Assembly (NCBI GenBank): GCA_944472135.2
Contig: OX235270.1
Location: 119,613,842 to 119,677,841 of the forward strand
Length of the DNA stretch: 64,000 nucleotides
Origin: Trichobilharzia regenti
Taxonomy: Eukaryota; Platyhelminthes; Trematoda; Strigeidida; Schistosomatidae
Reading direction: 5' to 3'
The position numbers and the translations under genes were made by a program. Shown one piece after another: positions 32,783 to 42,975 of the stretch; the stretch's first letter is position 1, and each line of letters opens with the position of its first letter. The notes beneath the pieces were generated by a model. That model worked only from the letters and a program-made list of their open reading frames with translations, did no database searches and was not told the origin of the DNA.

Positions 32783-33057
32783 TGTCAAGGAATTCATCCC
32801 AAAGTTACTATTCTTACCAAAACGCTCCGAACCGATAAAAACTATTTACATTCTTCGACTTTAACTCCAAATCAGCAGTATTGTAGGAAGGAAGTCATAT
32901 AGTGAGGCAATTAAAGCGAAGAACAGTAAAAGTCCATAAACAAATATTTCAGACAAAATTATGAAGTACTTCTATTCGTTTCTGGTTCCCCTCGTCGAAC
33001 TTGTACACGATCGAACAATTCGTGCCTTCATGTTGCCACCACTTCCCAAAACAACCG
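32783..33057 (-). repeat. BEL-beta family LTR, left part (split by Gypsy C)
   Basis: It starts TGTCAAGGAA and matches the LTR at 63253-63549 (ACGCTCCGAACCGATAAAAA, AAAGCGAAGAACAGTAAAAG, ACTTCTATTCGTTTCTGG, GTGCCTTCATGTTG). It breaks off at 33057 where Gypsy C starts, and its last bases (TTCAGTGTTCA) are found on the other side of Gypsy C at 47695-47705. Orientation is minus, the opposite of Gypsy F, so it is not the LTR of F. Confidence 0.7.
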
Positions 33058-33309
33058 TGTAACAGGCAACCAGCAGGCACACCGTAATGAAAGCAGAACA
33101 CCAACTGCACAGGAAAGAGTTTATTCAGCGAGAATGGACTTTTGAAAAAGTGCGGGGTACAGTTTTAGGGAATTACAGTTTTATTGAGCTTCATTAATGT
33201 TCAGGTTCTGCAATTCCCCGTCCAGGCAGTTGACTCCCTGGTGTCTTCCTGCAAGTAGAGAAAATAAAACATTGATTAGTGTTACAATATTAGTTTTGTT
33301 TCTTTTACA
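33058..33309 (-). repeat. Gypsy C 3' LTR (left)
   Basis: TGTAACAGGCAACC...TTCTTTTACA. It is nearly identical to 47439-47690. The integrase frame runs into it, using it for its last codons. Confidence 0.9.
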
Positions 33310-34301
33310 CTGCCCCCTCCCTTTGAGGGCACTACCGTCAGTGCCCCAGCAAGGAATTGGGTAGCCTGCACCTCCAACGGCTGGAACTTCATACTGACAG
33401 CTGGCGGGTAATGGTTCATCATGAGAGGCCGGATTATTGGATGGAAAAAGGAGATGCTGCTTGAGTTGGTTGTAGTGAGCAGGAATCATATCGTCATTCG
33501 GTTGTTGAATGTTTTTTAGGAAGTAAGTGGTGGGTGGACACATCCGCACGATCTCGAAGGGCCCGTGCCATGGGGAATAGAATTTTGCATTTGGCCCAGG
33601 AGGACGGTGAAGCCAAACGTGATCACCGACAGCATAATTTGGACCACGAGCGAAACGGTCATACACATTATTCTGGTGGTAACTTGACAACTTTTGTTGC
33701 GTGCGCGCCAGATCGTAGGCGATTACTAAACGGTTGCGTAGTTGCCGGACAAAAGAGATATGGTCTATCTTTTCAAAGGGTAGGGGAGGAACTTGGACTT
33801 CGATGGGAAGGCGTAATTCTTGGCCATACAGAAGTAACGCGGGTGAGAAACCCGTGGAGGAGTGCACGGAAGAACGATAAGCCAGAAGACATTGAGGCAG
33901 TGTCTCATCCCAAGCGTCAGTTGATAAGCGATCGAGGAAAGCACGTAAGATATTCTTGAGGGTTCGATTTGTACGTTCCACCAACCCGTTTCCTTCTGGG
34001 TGGTAAGCAGTCGTGCGAGTCTTCCAAACGCCAAATACGCTGCAGATGTGATGAACCAGTTGACTTTCAAAAGCGGCACCTTGATCTGAACGCAGCGAAT
34101 GGGGGTACCAAAACGAGTAATCCAATTGTCAATGAACGCCTGGGCTACGCTATTTGCATCTTGCCGTTGTAAAGGTACTGCTTCACACCATTTTGTGAAG
34201 TAATCAATCATCACTAGGATATAGCGGTTACCTCTCTTGGTAGTTGGGAGTGGCCCCATTATGTCAATCCCGACGCGCTGGTTCGGCGCTTCTGTTAGCA
34301 T
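33181..34301 (-). pseudogene. Gypsy C integrase
   Basis: Frame 34301-33765 carries the start of the catalytic core: RVGIDIMGPLPTTKRGNRYI (first catalytic aspartate) and MIDYFTKWCEAVPL. Frame 34125-33181 carries the rest after a one-base shift near 34100: LRSDQGAAFES (second aspartate), YHPEGNGLVERTNRTLK (catalytic glutamate), GDHVWLHRPPG and WHGPFEIVR (the GPF C-terminal module). A zinc-binding CKNCDFCNRNK segment is readable near 34345-34375. The C-terminal frame runs to a stop at 33181, inside the left LTR. Confidence 0.9.
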
Positions 34302-34912
34302 AGAAACGAGTGGTGCTCTAGGCGTGTGCGTAGGCTGTTTGTTACGGTTACAGAAATCACAATTTTTACAAAACTTGATTACATTGCGGTGAAGTAACGG
34401 CCACCAGTAACGTTGACGGATTGCGTGTTCAGTTTTGTTTTGACCAGCATACCCCAGTTGATGGTGTACTTGGGTAATGAGCTCCTGTACTTTGGCGCTT
34501 GGAACAAGGAGTCGGGGTTAGAATTCGGTTCCATTATGTAGAGGGCATCATCAATTTAACGAAGGAGACCCCACTCACCACAGATGCTCTTCGTAGCTGC
34601 TGGTAGGTCTTGTAATTCTTTGGCCGTCGGTTTATTGTTGCCGTGCTGTTGTCGTAAACAGATAGGTTGTATCTCTGTGTCTACCGCTTGCAGAGAGGCC
34701 CAGTCAATGTCAGGTGTAGCAATAAGTAATACATTCACTGTGTTTTCACAGTCTGGCAGGCGTGAGAGGGCGTCGGCGTTACCATGTCGTTTTCCAGGGC
34801 GGTATTCACAAATGAAGTCAAACTCCTGTAAACGTTCCTGCCAGCGGGCGACTTGACCTTCAGCCTCACGAAAGTTCTGCAGCCACTGTAACGCCTTGTG
34901 ATCAGTTCGGAC

Positions 34913-35173
34913 TCAAAATTTGCGCCCCAGCAAGTAATGATGGAAATAAGTGAGAAAGTATAGAATAGCTAACATTTCACGGCGCGTCGTAGAATACCGT
35001 GTCTCTCTCTTGTCCAGCGTCCGACTAGCATATGCTATCACTCGCGCATATCCGTCAAGGGTTGCCTGTGAAAGGACGGCTCCTATCGCGTGTGCACTAG
35101 CATCAGTATCCAGGATAAAAGGACCGCTGTCGGGCGAAGTATTCGGGAGTGCTAGAACAGGAGGGGAAGTCAA
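34913..35173 (-). pseudogene. Gypsy C RNase H, N-terminal part
   Basis: FILDTDASAHAIGAVLSQ (catalytic aspartate region), VIAYASRTLDKRETRYST and REMLAILYFLTYFHHYLLG are typical of Gypsy RNase H. A stop near 34911 (TGA, where an arginine or tryptophan codon is expected before the VRTDHKAL block) ends the frame; the following block continues towards 34860. Confidence 0.85.
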
Positions 35174-35241
35174 ACATGTTTAAAGCGTGTTAAATGCTAA
35201 CTGGCACTCGTTAGTCCAAGCGAATTTACGTCCGTTTTCAG

Positions 35242-36096
35242 TTAATCGATGAAGAGGGCTGCTGTGTTAGCGAAGTTTTGAACGAAACGACGGTAGTAAG
35301 ATGCAAGCCCCACGAAACTACGGACATCTGTCGTCGATTTAGGGGTGGGCCAGTTGAGGATTGCTCGTACTTTGCTTCTGACTGTGCTCACACCTTGTGG
35401 AGTGATCTCATGACCAAGGAAGGTAACAGATTTCTGCAGGAAGTTGCATTTTGGTGCTTTCAACTTAAGATTACCTTCGCGTAGGCGTTGAAATACGACT
35501 CGAAGGTTGGCATGGTGTTCTTCAAGGGACTGCCCGAACTCAATAATGTCGTCCAGGTAAATTAGGCATTGTTTCGGGACTGACCCTGCAAGTACTGTTC
35601 GCATGAGTCGTTGAAACGTAGCGGGGGCATTAGACAAACCAAATGGCATGGTTTCAAAGTCGTATAACCCCGTAGGCACAACAAATGCAGCTTTCGGTCG
35701 GTCCTCCGGACGAATTTCGACTTGCCAGTAGCCGGAAGCCAGGTCCAATGTAGAAAACCACTGCGCCCCGCCCAAAGCATCTAGAGTAACGTCTATGCGA
35801 GGTAGTGGGAAGGAATCTCGTTGCGTGATTGCGTTTAGATGGCGGTAGTCAACGCAAAGGCGGAGGGAGCCATCTTTTTTCTTCACGAGTACAATAGGGG
35901 ATGCCCATGGTGACGTGGACGGTTTAATCACTTTCTTCTGTAGCATACCTGCTATCATTGTATCCAACTGTTGGTGGTAATGAATGGGCACTCGTCGAGG
36001 GGGCGTCCTAATGGGGAGGTTATCCCCCGTCTTAATCTCGTGTTGTACAATACTAGTACTAGTACGGTTAATCTTGTTTGTAACCGGACATTCCAC
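35242..36096 (-). CDS. Gypsy C reverse transcriptase
   Basis: This 284-codon frame holds most of the RT: IVQHEIKTGDNLPIRTPPRR, PWASPIVLVKKKDGSLRLCV, FSTLDLASGYWQVEIRPEDR (motif A), MPFGLSNAPATFQRLM (motif B), CLIYLDDIIEFGQS (motif C) and VTFLGHEITPQGV, then SYYRRFVQNFANTA. Its first 10 codons (MECPVTNKIN) are not native: they come from the BEL-like scrap at the junction with element D near 36066. The normal RT start is separated from the protease by the D insertion. Confidence 0.9.
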   Translation of the reverse strand: MECPVTNKINRTSTSIVQHEIKTGDNLPIRTPPRRVPIHYHQQLDTMIAGMLQKKVIKPSTSPWASPIVLVKKKDGSLRLCVDYRHLNAITQRDSFPLPRIDVTLDALGGAQWFSTLDLASGYWQVEIRPEDRPKAAFVVPTGLYDFETMPFGLSNAPATFQRLMRTVLAGSVPKQCLIYLDDIIEFGQSLEEHHANLRVVFQRLREGNLKLKAPKCNFLQKSVTFLGHEITPQGVSTVRSKVRAILNWPTPKSTTDVRSFVGLASYYRRFVQNFANTAALFID

Positions 36097-36210
36097 AACT
36101 TACAATCGTCAACCCGTGAAGGGTTGTAGGCGTACTGGTGTAAGTCCTGCAATTCTTCAAAGGAATTCCATCAAGACATGATCCGCGAGTTTGTGTGTAC
36201 TGATTGTACT
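36066..36210 (+). repeat. Inverted scrap of BEL-alpha 3' repeat at the 5' junction of D
   Basis: It reads GGTTAATCTTGTTTGT, GGACATTCCACAA, AGGGTTGTAGGCGTACTGG and GGAATTCCATCAAGACATGAT. This is the reverse complement of 27175-27300 in element A (first repeat unit of the 3' region). It lies exactly between the Gypsy C RT and the 5' end of CR1 element D. Confidence 0.85.
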
Positions 36211-36311
36211 GTTTGAAACTCCCTTGGCGGTACGTTCGAAATTGGTGACATTTTTGCACGTATTTGCTCTGAAATTTATTTGCTGCTTATTGTCTTATAA
36301 TTCTTGAAATT

Positions 36312-37780
36312 ATGGTCCAAATCTCTAAAAAACGTGTTCGTAGAAACACAATTGTTTTAGATAGTGGCTTAAATTCGGTTATAACTGCATTACCGCCTCG
36401 TAATACAGTATCAACTACTAGCTCTCAAAATGGTTTGAGTGCAGATCTCACTCCTGTGATACAGGTGAAAGATGTTCTGTTAGAGAACTCTGAGTTCTGT
36501 AAACTAAACCTCCTTTTGAAAGATATGCAGAGGCAAGTAAGTGAAATTCAGAAAAATTTAGATCAGTTTGATAGTATGTCACCGCCAATCTCAAATACCA
36601 CGGAAAGCCGTTCTGATATTGGCCAGGTTAAGTCTTTACTGGATGTAACTCAAAACAAGCTTTCGGATTTAGACCCAATAGCCTGTCTGTTAAAACAGCA
36701 TCCTAAAATATCTCCAGACAACCTAAATAAAGCTGAAAATCTGATTGACTGCTTGGCTACGAAGGTGATGAAGCGTATAACCTCTTCTCACCAAGCTATA
36801 GTTTACAACGTCTCAGATTCTCTGCCCTGAAAACTGTAAAACACAAAATCCTGAATTGTTGTGGCATGGCTAGTGTTCCATGTGAATGCAAACGACTTCG
36901 TAAAAAGTCTAACCAGGCTAATTGCCCCATCATTTTTAAATTCAGTAATTCCCTTGATGCTAGTAAGTTTACTAAATGTCAGGATCACTTAAGACTGAAT
37001 AGCATTTATAAGAATATAACCGTAGTTCAGGATAAAACACCGTGTCAGCGCAGAATAATGCGTAGTAATAACCTGGTCACCTCCTCTAGCTTTGATTTAC
37101 CAAATAAGGATCGTGCACAGCAACAGACACCTAGTGCTGAAACTAGCATTCAGCAAACTACACAACAAACACGCTTGCCAATGGAACTAGGAACTGATTT
37201 AGATACCAGTACCCCTGTGAATAAAGCCTCATCGAAAGATGTTAAAATGGCTAGAACTCCTGCAAGTTATTCTAAGAAATTTCCCCCCAAACGTAGTAAC
37301 CTCACCACAATGAACAAATTCCGCAGGGTTGAGACTAATGATGGGGAAGAATACTTTGTATTCAATAAGCCTGCTGAGAGTAAGAATGCCAACAAACCAT
37401 CACTTGTTACGAAAAACTCCTCTCGAAACATAAGTACATCTGGAGGTGTTTCGCATGCTCCACCTTATAGAAAGTTAGGCTCCAAGACTCCTAAAGTCTT
37501 GCAGCCAAAGCACCTTCCTTCACAATTCCCTTTAAGTTATAAAAACAACACGAAGGTGTATACCGGTATGACGAATAGCAGTTGGATGGGTAGACCTTTT
37601 GATGCTATGCCTTTTAACCGTCAACCTAGGCCCAACCTGTACTACCCTTATATCCAGGAACACATGGTAAATTTTCCAGGTGTCCCGAATCACTGGTACG
37701 ACCCATGGCACCTAGGACCACCTCATTGCACACCAACTCCGATGTGCAGACACCCAGTCCGACCTCCTTTTCATTCATAA
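36312..37780 (+). pseudogene. CR1 element D ORF1, one frameshift
   Basis: This corresponds to the intact 489-residue ORF1 of element E. Frame 36312-36830 covers the basic start (KKRVRRN), the heptad-like region and the block just before NVPDS. Three Cs in place of four near 36825 shift the frame; 36866-37780 continues with CECKRLRKKSNQANCPIIFKF and the proline/asparagine-rich C-terminus. ORF1 proteins of this kind bind element RNA. Confidence 0.85.
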
Positions 37781-38008
37781 ATTCTTGCGGTGCTGACACA
37801 CAAATAAATTCAGGTTATGGTGACATTTTAAGCCAGTTTGTAGTATCCCGTGACTTATTCACGATATTGCTAATTAATGCACGTTCCTTAATCAATAAGA
37901 TATCTGAACTAAGGACATTATTATTAGTCGCCAAGCCTACTGTAGCTCTGATTACTGAGTCATGGTGCTCATCCTCTGTACTTGATGTGCATATAGGTAT
38001 CGATGATT

Positions 38009-38013
38009 ACACT
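38009..38013 (+). repeat. Target-site duplication ACACT of the solo LTR, left copy
   Basis: ACACT precedes TGTCA at 38014 and recurs at 38379-38383 after TTGACA. In element E the empty site reads GATTACACTGTACACC without the insertion. Confidence 0.9.
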
Positions 38014-38378
38014 TGTCAATCAAGTCTCATAAACCGTTAATGCCCAGCTCTCGCTACGATCGGGCCCACGCTGTTCCTTTGAGTTTTCAGAAACGCTTAG
38101 TAATAACGGACGCAAAAACCAAAACACCGATCTGCCGCTTGTTATTTCTTTATTGTTACACCAACATATAAAAGGAATAAACGAACTAAGCAAACTAAGG
38201 TCTGAAAACTAATATTACAATAATAAATCATTGTTACTTCTGACGATGTTTCACTCTTCTTTCTGAACAGCGACCGATGAAACGATGACTGTCGTATTGA
38301 TGCCTCCGAGAAAATTGAGGAAGTTGATTTTGAGCAAACAACCAAGAATCGATCGTTCAATCTTCAACCACATTGACA
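38014..38378 (-). repeat. Solo LTR of the BEL-alpha family in CR1 element D
   Basis: This 365-bp LTR, TGTCA...TGACA, has all the blocks of the LTRs of elements A and B. It includes the 44-bp block missing in A. No internal sequence accompanies it, so it is the product of recombination between the two LTRs of a former insertion. Confidence 0.92.
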
Positions 38379-38424
38379 ACACTGTACACCGTGCAAACAG
38401 AGATTGCAAGCGTGGTGGAGGATG

Positions 38425-38428
<4 letters not shown>

Positions 38429-38491
<63 letters not shown>
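38429..38491 (+). repeat. (AT)n microsatellite, 63 bp, inside D ORF2
   Basis: 31 AT units plus A. Element E has only nine bases (ATATATATA) at this spot. The 54-base excess is a multiple of three and six, so the frame is kept and the product would gain repeated Ile-Tyr pairs in the endonuclease. Confidence 0.95.
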
Positions 38492-38495
<4 letters not shown>

Positions 38496-41454
38496 GCTCA
38501 TTTGTAGTCAGTAAGGTGGAAGATGAAACAATGAATAATGTACCTGACTCACTCTGGGTTGTCTTACATGGAGATAAGTACAAACTTCTCATAGGCTGTG
38601 TTTATCGAGCACCAAGCGCAACAAAAGAAACTGATGCGTTATTAGCTAAATCGTTTGCACATGCATCCTCGTTTAGTGCTAATTACAAAATAATTGCAGG
38701 GGACTTCAATCTTCCAGAAGTCAATTGGCTAACTAGTTCCGGCCCCCAACGCTTCGACGAATTACTTGCCACTATAGACTGTTATGGATGGCAACAACAC
38801 GTCCAGACACCTACTCGTGGTGACAACATGTTGGACCTTGTTTTTTGCCATGACACAATCCCAGTATCCACGTATGTTGGTAATCGATTTTCCAGTAGTG
38901 ACCATAGAATGGTACTCTGCTCTCTGCCTTTCTCACCACTAAATACAGGAAACAAACAAGACTCAGGAAGCACAATATGTCGTAGTTACAAATATACAGA
39001 CTGGGGATTAGTCCAAGAACTTATTCGACTCTGTCAATGGGATGACTATTTTACCACTGACTCCCTGGAGGCCTTAGTAACCCTGTTTTACAGGAATGTT
39101 ACCCTTTGTCTAGATACAGTTGCTCCAAAGAAAATAGTGAAATTAAGTAGACACCGAACTGAATATATTCCAAGGGCACACCGTAATAAGTTAAGGAAGC
39201 TGAAGAAACAGTACTATTCCACTAAGGACATATCACTATTGCTCTCAATCCACGAGTCTCTTGAATCTCTCAAGCGCCTACGCTCTCAAAAGGACCTCGA
39301 CGAAGAGTTAACGGCACTTGAAAGTACCTCCAAAGTTTATAACTTAACGGCACTTCTTAAAAAACGAATGCAGTCGGCGAGGGAAATCCCATACTTACTT
39401 CACGACAAAGTAATCTACAATGAACCTGCCACTATCTGTGAACTGTTCAGTGATTGGTTTGCAAACTTTAGTTTAGAAACACATATGCCTGGTGAAACCG
39501 CTCCCCTTACTATCTCTTCCCTTGAAAGCATTGTGTTCACTAATCAGTTAATAGTACAAGCAATTAAAAGCCTTAAACCTTCCACTAGTACGGGACCGGA
39601 TGGCCTCGCTTCGATAATTTTCAAAAACAGTGGGTGTGATATACCCTTGTTACTTCTTAAATTCTTCTCAATATCTATGGACACTGGCACTTACCCTAGT
39701 GAGTGGAAAACTAGCTTCATAATTCCACATTACAAATCTGGTGATAAGGCAAACGTCCGCAATTACAGACCCATAAATATAACCCCAGTTATCTCACGAA
39801 TCATGGAGAAAGTTGTAAAAGATCAATTGTCAGACTACCTAATTAGGGAAGATCTTGTTACAAGGTCTCAACACGGATTTCTCAAAAATAGATCCTGCGT
39901 TACTTGCCACTTCGACTTTTTCAACTGCATCACTAGTAGTCGCGAAGCACGTAAGCTAGTCGTTGTTCTCTACTTCGATATATCTAGGGCATTTGACATG
40001 GTATCTCACAGTATTCTCTTTGAGAAGCTGTACTCTTGTGGAATTCGCAACCCATTACTGAACTGGTTAAAATCATTTCTAAGCAACAGGGTACAAATAA
40101 CCAAAGTTGGATCTGTATTGTCTCATCCTAGGCAGATCTCAAGTGGGGTCGTGCAAGGTAGTGTCCTAGGTCCACTTTTATTCACAGTCTACATTAACAG
40201 CATTTGCAAGTGCTTCACCTCAGGCAAACCATTCCTATATGCTGACGACCTCAAAGTCGTCTACTCCTGCTACACTCATGAATTAAGCGATATGGTAGAT
40301 AAAATACATCTTGAACTAAGTAGCCTTGCAACGTGGTGTGCTGAATCCTGTCTAAACTTTAACATTGACAAATGCGGCTGGATTTGTATCGGCAACAGTA
40401 AGCTTGATCTAACTCTTGAAATAAATGGGCGAAAACTAGCTAAGCTCAACTCAGTCGTAGATCTCGGTATTAGATACTCTAGTAACCTAACGTTCGCTGA
40501 ACAGACTGATTATGCCAGACGTAAAACACGAAGGCTGATAGGATGCATAACACGCAATTTCTTTTGTTGTGAAACTAGGGTTTTATTATACAAAGTATGT
40601 GTCCGACCTATCTTAGAATACTGCACGTTTATTCTTAGCGGACTAAGACAAAATGACAAGCTTAAATTAGAGGGAGTGCAACGGCAGTTTACCTCAAGAA
40701 CTCTTGGTTTAGAAAGTGGTCTGGAATACCATGAGCGATGAGACAGACAAGATTAGAACCCCTCTGGAAAAGACGGCTTAAGCTAAACCTTATCTTTTAC
40801 TATAAGCTAACTAATCTTCTCCTGCATTCCTCCGAGCCAATAACTAAACCTACCGCTGTCATCAGTTACAATCTTAGAAATCATCACAACCTAGCTGCTA
40901 TGGAGCACTGTCAGACTTACGTGCGGTACAACTTCTTCTTAAATAAGTTTTCAGTCATTTGGAATAGACTACCAGCTAATGTGCGCGATGCAAACACACT
41001 TCCAGTGTTCATCTCCTCAGTCACCAGACTGCTCAAAGATGACAATGCACTTTTGCGCCTGACTCTTACACCCTCTTTTTCACCCTACATAGATATTTTA
41101 AGTTGTTTAAACGTGTAGTTACAGCAAACTACAATTATAAATTTTAATATTATTGGAACTAGATGATTAACATTTCTACACAGGACAGTAATATTAGTTC
41201 ACACATAATATAAAAGTTAGCATAACGGGACTAGTTAGTTTGTGTACCAAAATAACCACAGTTACTAAACAGAATATATATGTATATATTTATTAATCAC
41301 TCCTTAAGGACTCCCGTTGCTTTCTTTTGCGTTGCTGTTGTTTGTCTTCTTTTTACTCTCACCATTTCAGCTTCCATTTGACTTTTTGAATGAGAATGAA
41401 TAATGTGGATATTTGACCATTTACAATGACAAATGATCTGCAAACATTATTGGT

Positions 41455-41459
41455 CCCGT
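41455..41459 (+). repeat. Target-site duplication CCCGT of element B, left copy
   Basis: CCCGT lies directly before the left LTR and again at 45441-45445. Element E has the empty site GGTCCCGTATCTTTCAG (near 49910-49926, minus strand). Confidence 0.95.
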
Positions 41460-41825
41460 TGTCATCAAAGTCTCATAAACCGTTAATGCCCAGCTCTCGC
41501 TACGCTCGGGCCCACGCTGTTCTTCGAAGATTTCTGAGAAACGCTTAGTAACAACGGACGAAAAAACCAGAACACCAATTGTTGACTTGAGTATTATGTA
41601 TTGTTACACCAGCATATAAATCAAGTATCACTAAGCAAACTAAGGTCTGAAAACAAATATTACAATAATAAATCTCTGTATTACTTCTGACGATGTTTCA
41701 ATCTTCTTTCTGAACAGCGACCGATGAGACGATGACTGTCGTATTGATGCTTCCGCGAAAATTGGGGAAGTTGATTTTAAGCAAACAACCAAGAATTGAT
41801 CGTTCAATCTTCAACTCCATTGACA
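41460..41825 (-). repeat. Element B 3' LTR (left)
   Basis: TGTCATCAAAGTCTC...CATTGACA. It is followed rightwards by CTCCCCGGCAAAAA; on the minus strand this gives a short purine tract GGGGAG directly before the LTR. Confidence 0.95.
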
Positions 41826-42519
41826 CTCCCCGGCAAAAATGGGATCCAACCCTTTTTTCCTTCACGACTAATGCACGTTGACTTGGATGCCATTGCGAGA
41901 ACCTGGGTCACACGGACAGAGATGAAATGGAAAACAAACAGAAAAGCCAACACACCACAAGCATACCCACAGCACAATCTCACACATCGCTGACGACCTG
42001 CGCCTCCAGACAGAGACCTCCTCTTGACATCTTGCAGCACAGTCTCCACTTGCTAGAATGACTCTTGCAGAATGCAAAGTGACCATGGCAGGACCCCACG
42101 ATACCCTACGCACATCCTCTTAATTACTCACTACCAATTACCATTGAAATCGCTTGTCACTCATTCTGCCTCAGTTCTAGTAGCGGTGACGCATGCGAGC
42201 CTCAGTCGTTTACACTCTTTCTCCCCGGCGTGTCGGACCGCAGCTAACAATTATCTCCGTGTGCGTTTCATTCTCATCAATAGCTAGCCTCCCCGGCGTA
42301 TACGACCCATCTGCTGTCTCTAACATCAATCAATTCATTCACGGATGTAGATGAGTGGACACAACTTTAGAAGTAATCACGACGAAAATTTTAACAAAAT
42401 TACGCAATAACAACAAGATACGAAAACAACGAGTAAACACAATGAATCCATAAACACCAATTGATATGACACACCACACGTATATACAAACAGTACACAC
42501 AAACTCGCAGATCATGTCT

Positions 42520-42975
42520 CAATGGAATTCCTTTGAAGAATTGCAGGACTTACACCAGTACACTTGCAACCCTTCTCACGTTGACGATTGTAAGTTGTGG
42601 AATGTCCAGACACAAACAAGATTAACCAACAATTACATCAATTGGAACTCACACAACTATTTAACACAAACATATGTACAATCAACACATCAAATGTTGT
42701 GGATTCTGCCTTGACGAACTACCCTTGAAGAACTGTAGGACTTACAGCAGTACGCCTACATTCCTTCTCAGGTTGATGATCCAAGTGGAAGTCATCCGGA
42801 CACAAACAGAATTACCAACAGCTAGATGATAAATGATATCAATTCAGTATATACAATATGAACATATGTACAAAATCATACACCAAGCACATTGGACTGC
42901 TCATTGATGCGCTACCCTTTGAAGAATTCTAGGACTTACAGCAGTACGCCTACAACCCTTCTCAGGTTGACGCTC
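42520..42975 (-). repeat. Three direct repeats of about 192 bp in the 3' region of element B
   Basis: The core CCTTTGAAGAATTG or a close variant begins at about 42530, 42722 and 42915, with the same spacing as in element A. They lie between the ORF stop (42975) and the 3' terminal region. Confidence 0.85.

Larger units (their letters stand above)
37705..41118 (+). pseudogene. CR1 element D ORF2 (endonuclease and RT), interrupted
   Basis: ORF2 starts at 37705, 76 bases inside the end of ORF1. The endonuclease starts with LLINARSLINKISEL and is cut at 38013 by a solo LTR. It resumes at 38384 with GGGCLIYI, a long isoleucine-tyrosine run, AGDFNLPEVNW and SSDHRMVL. The RT has STGPDGLASIIF, LYFDISRAFDMVSH, SSGVVQGSVLGPLLFTVYIN and YADDLKVVYS. 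A one-base deletion near 40740 causes a stop; the last 126 codons (40738-41118) are in the next frame. The domain from 38384 to 40741 is otherwise open. Confidence 0.9.

Noticed and set aside
32783..33057. 3' LTR of Gypsy F
   Set aside because: It follows the F pol closely, but its orientation is opposite, and the same LTR stands next to BEL gag at 57496 and 63253.
33534..33959. Plus-strand ORF of 141 codons
   Set aside because: It lies wholly opposite the Gypsy C integrase frame and has no domain; an antisense shadow.
38251..38592. Minus-strand ORF of 113 codons with a Tyr-Ile run
   Set aside because: It is the reverse reading of the AT microsatellite and CR1/LTR sequence, without any domain.
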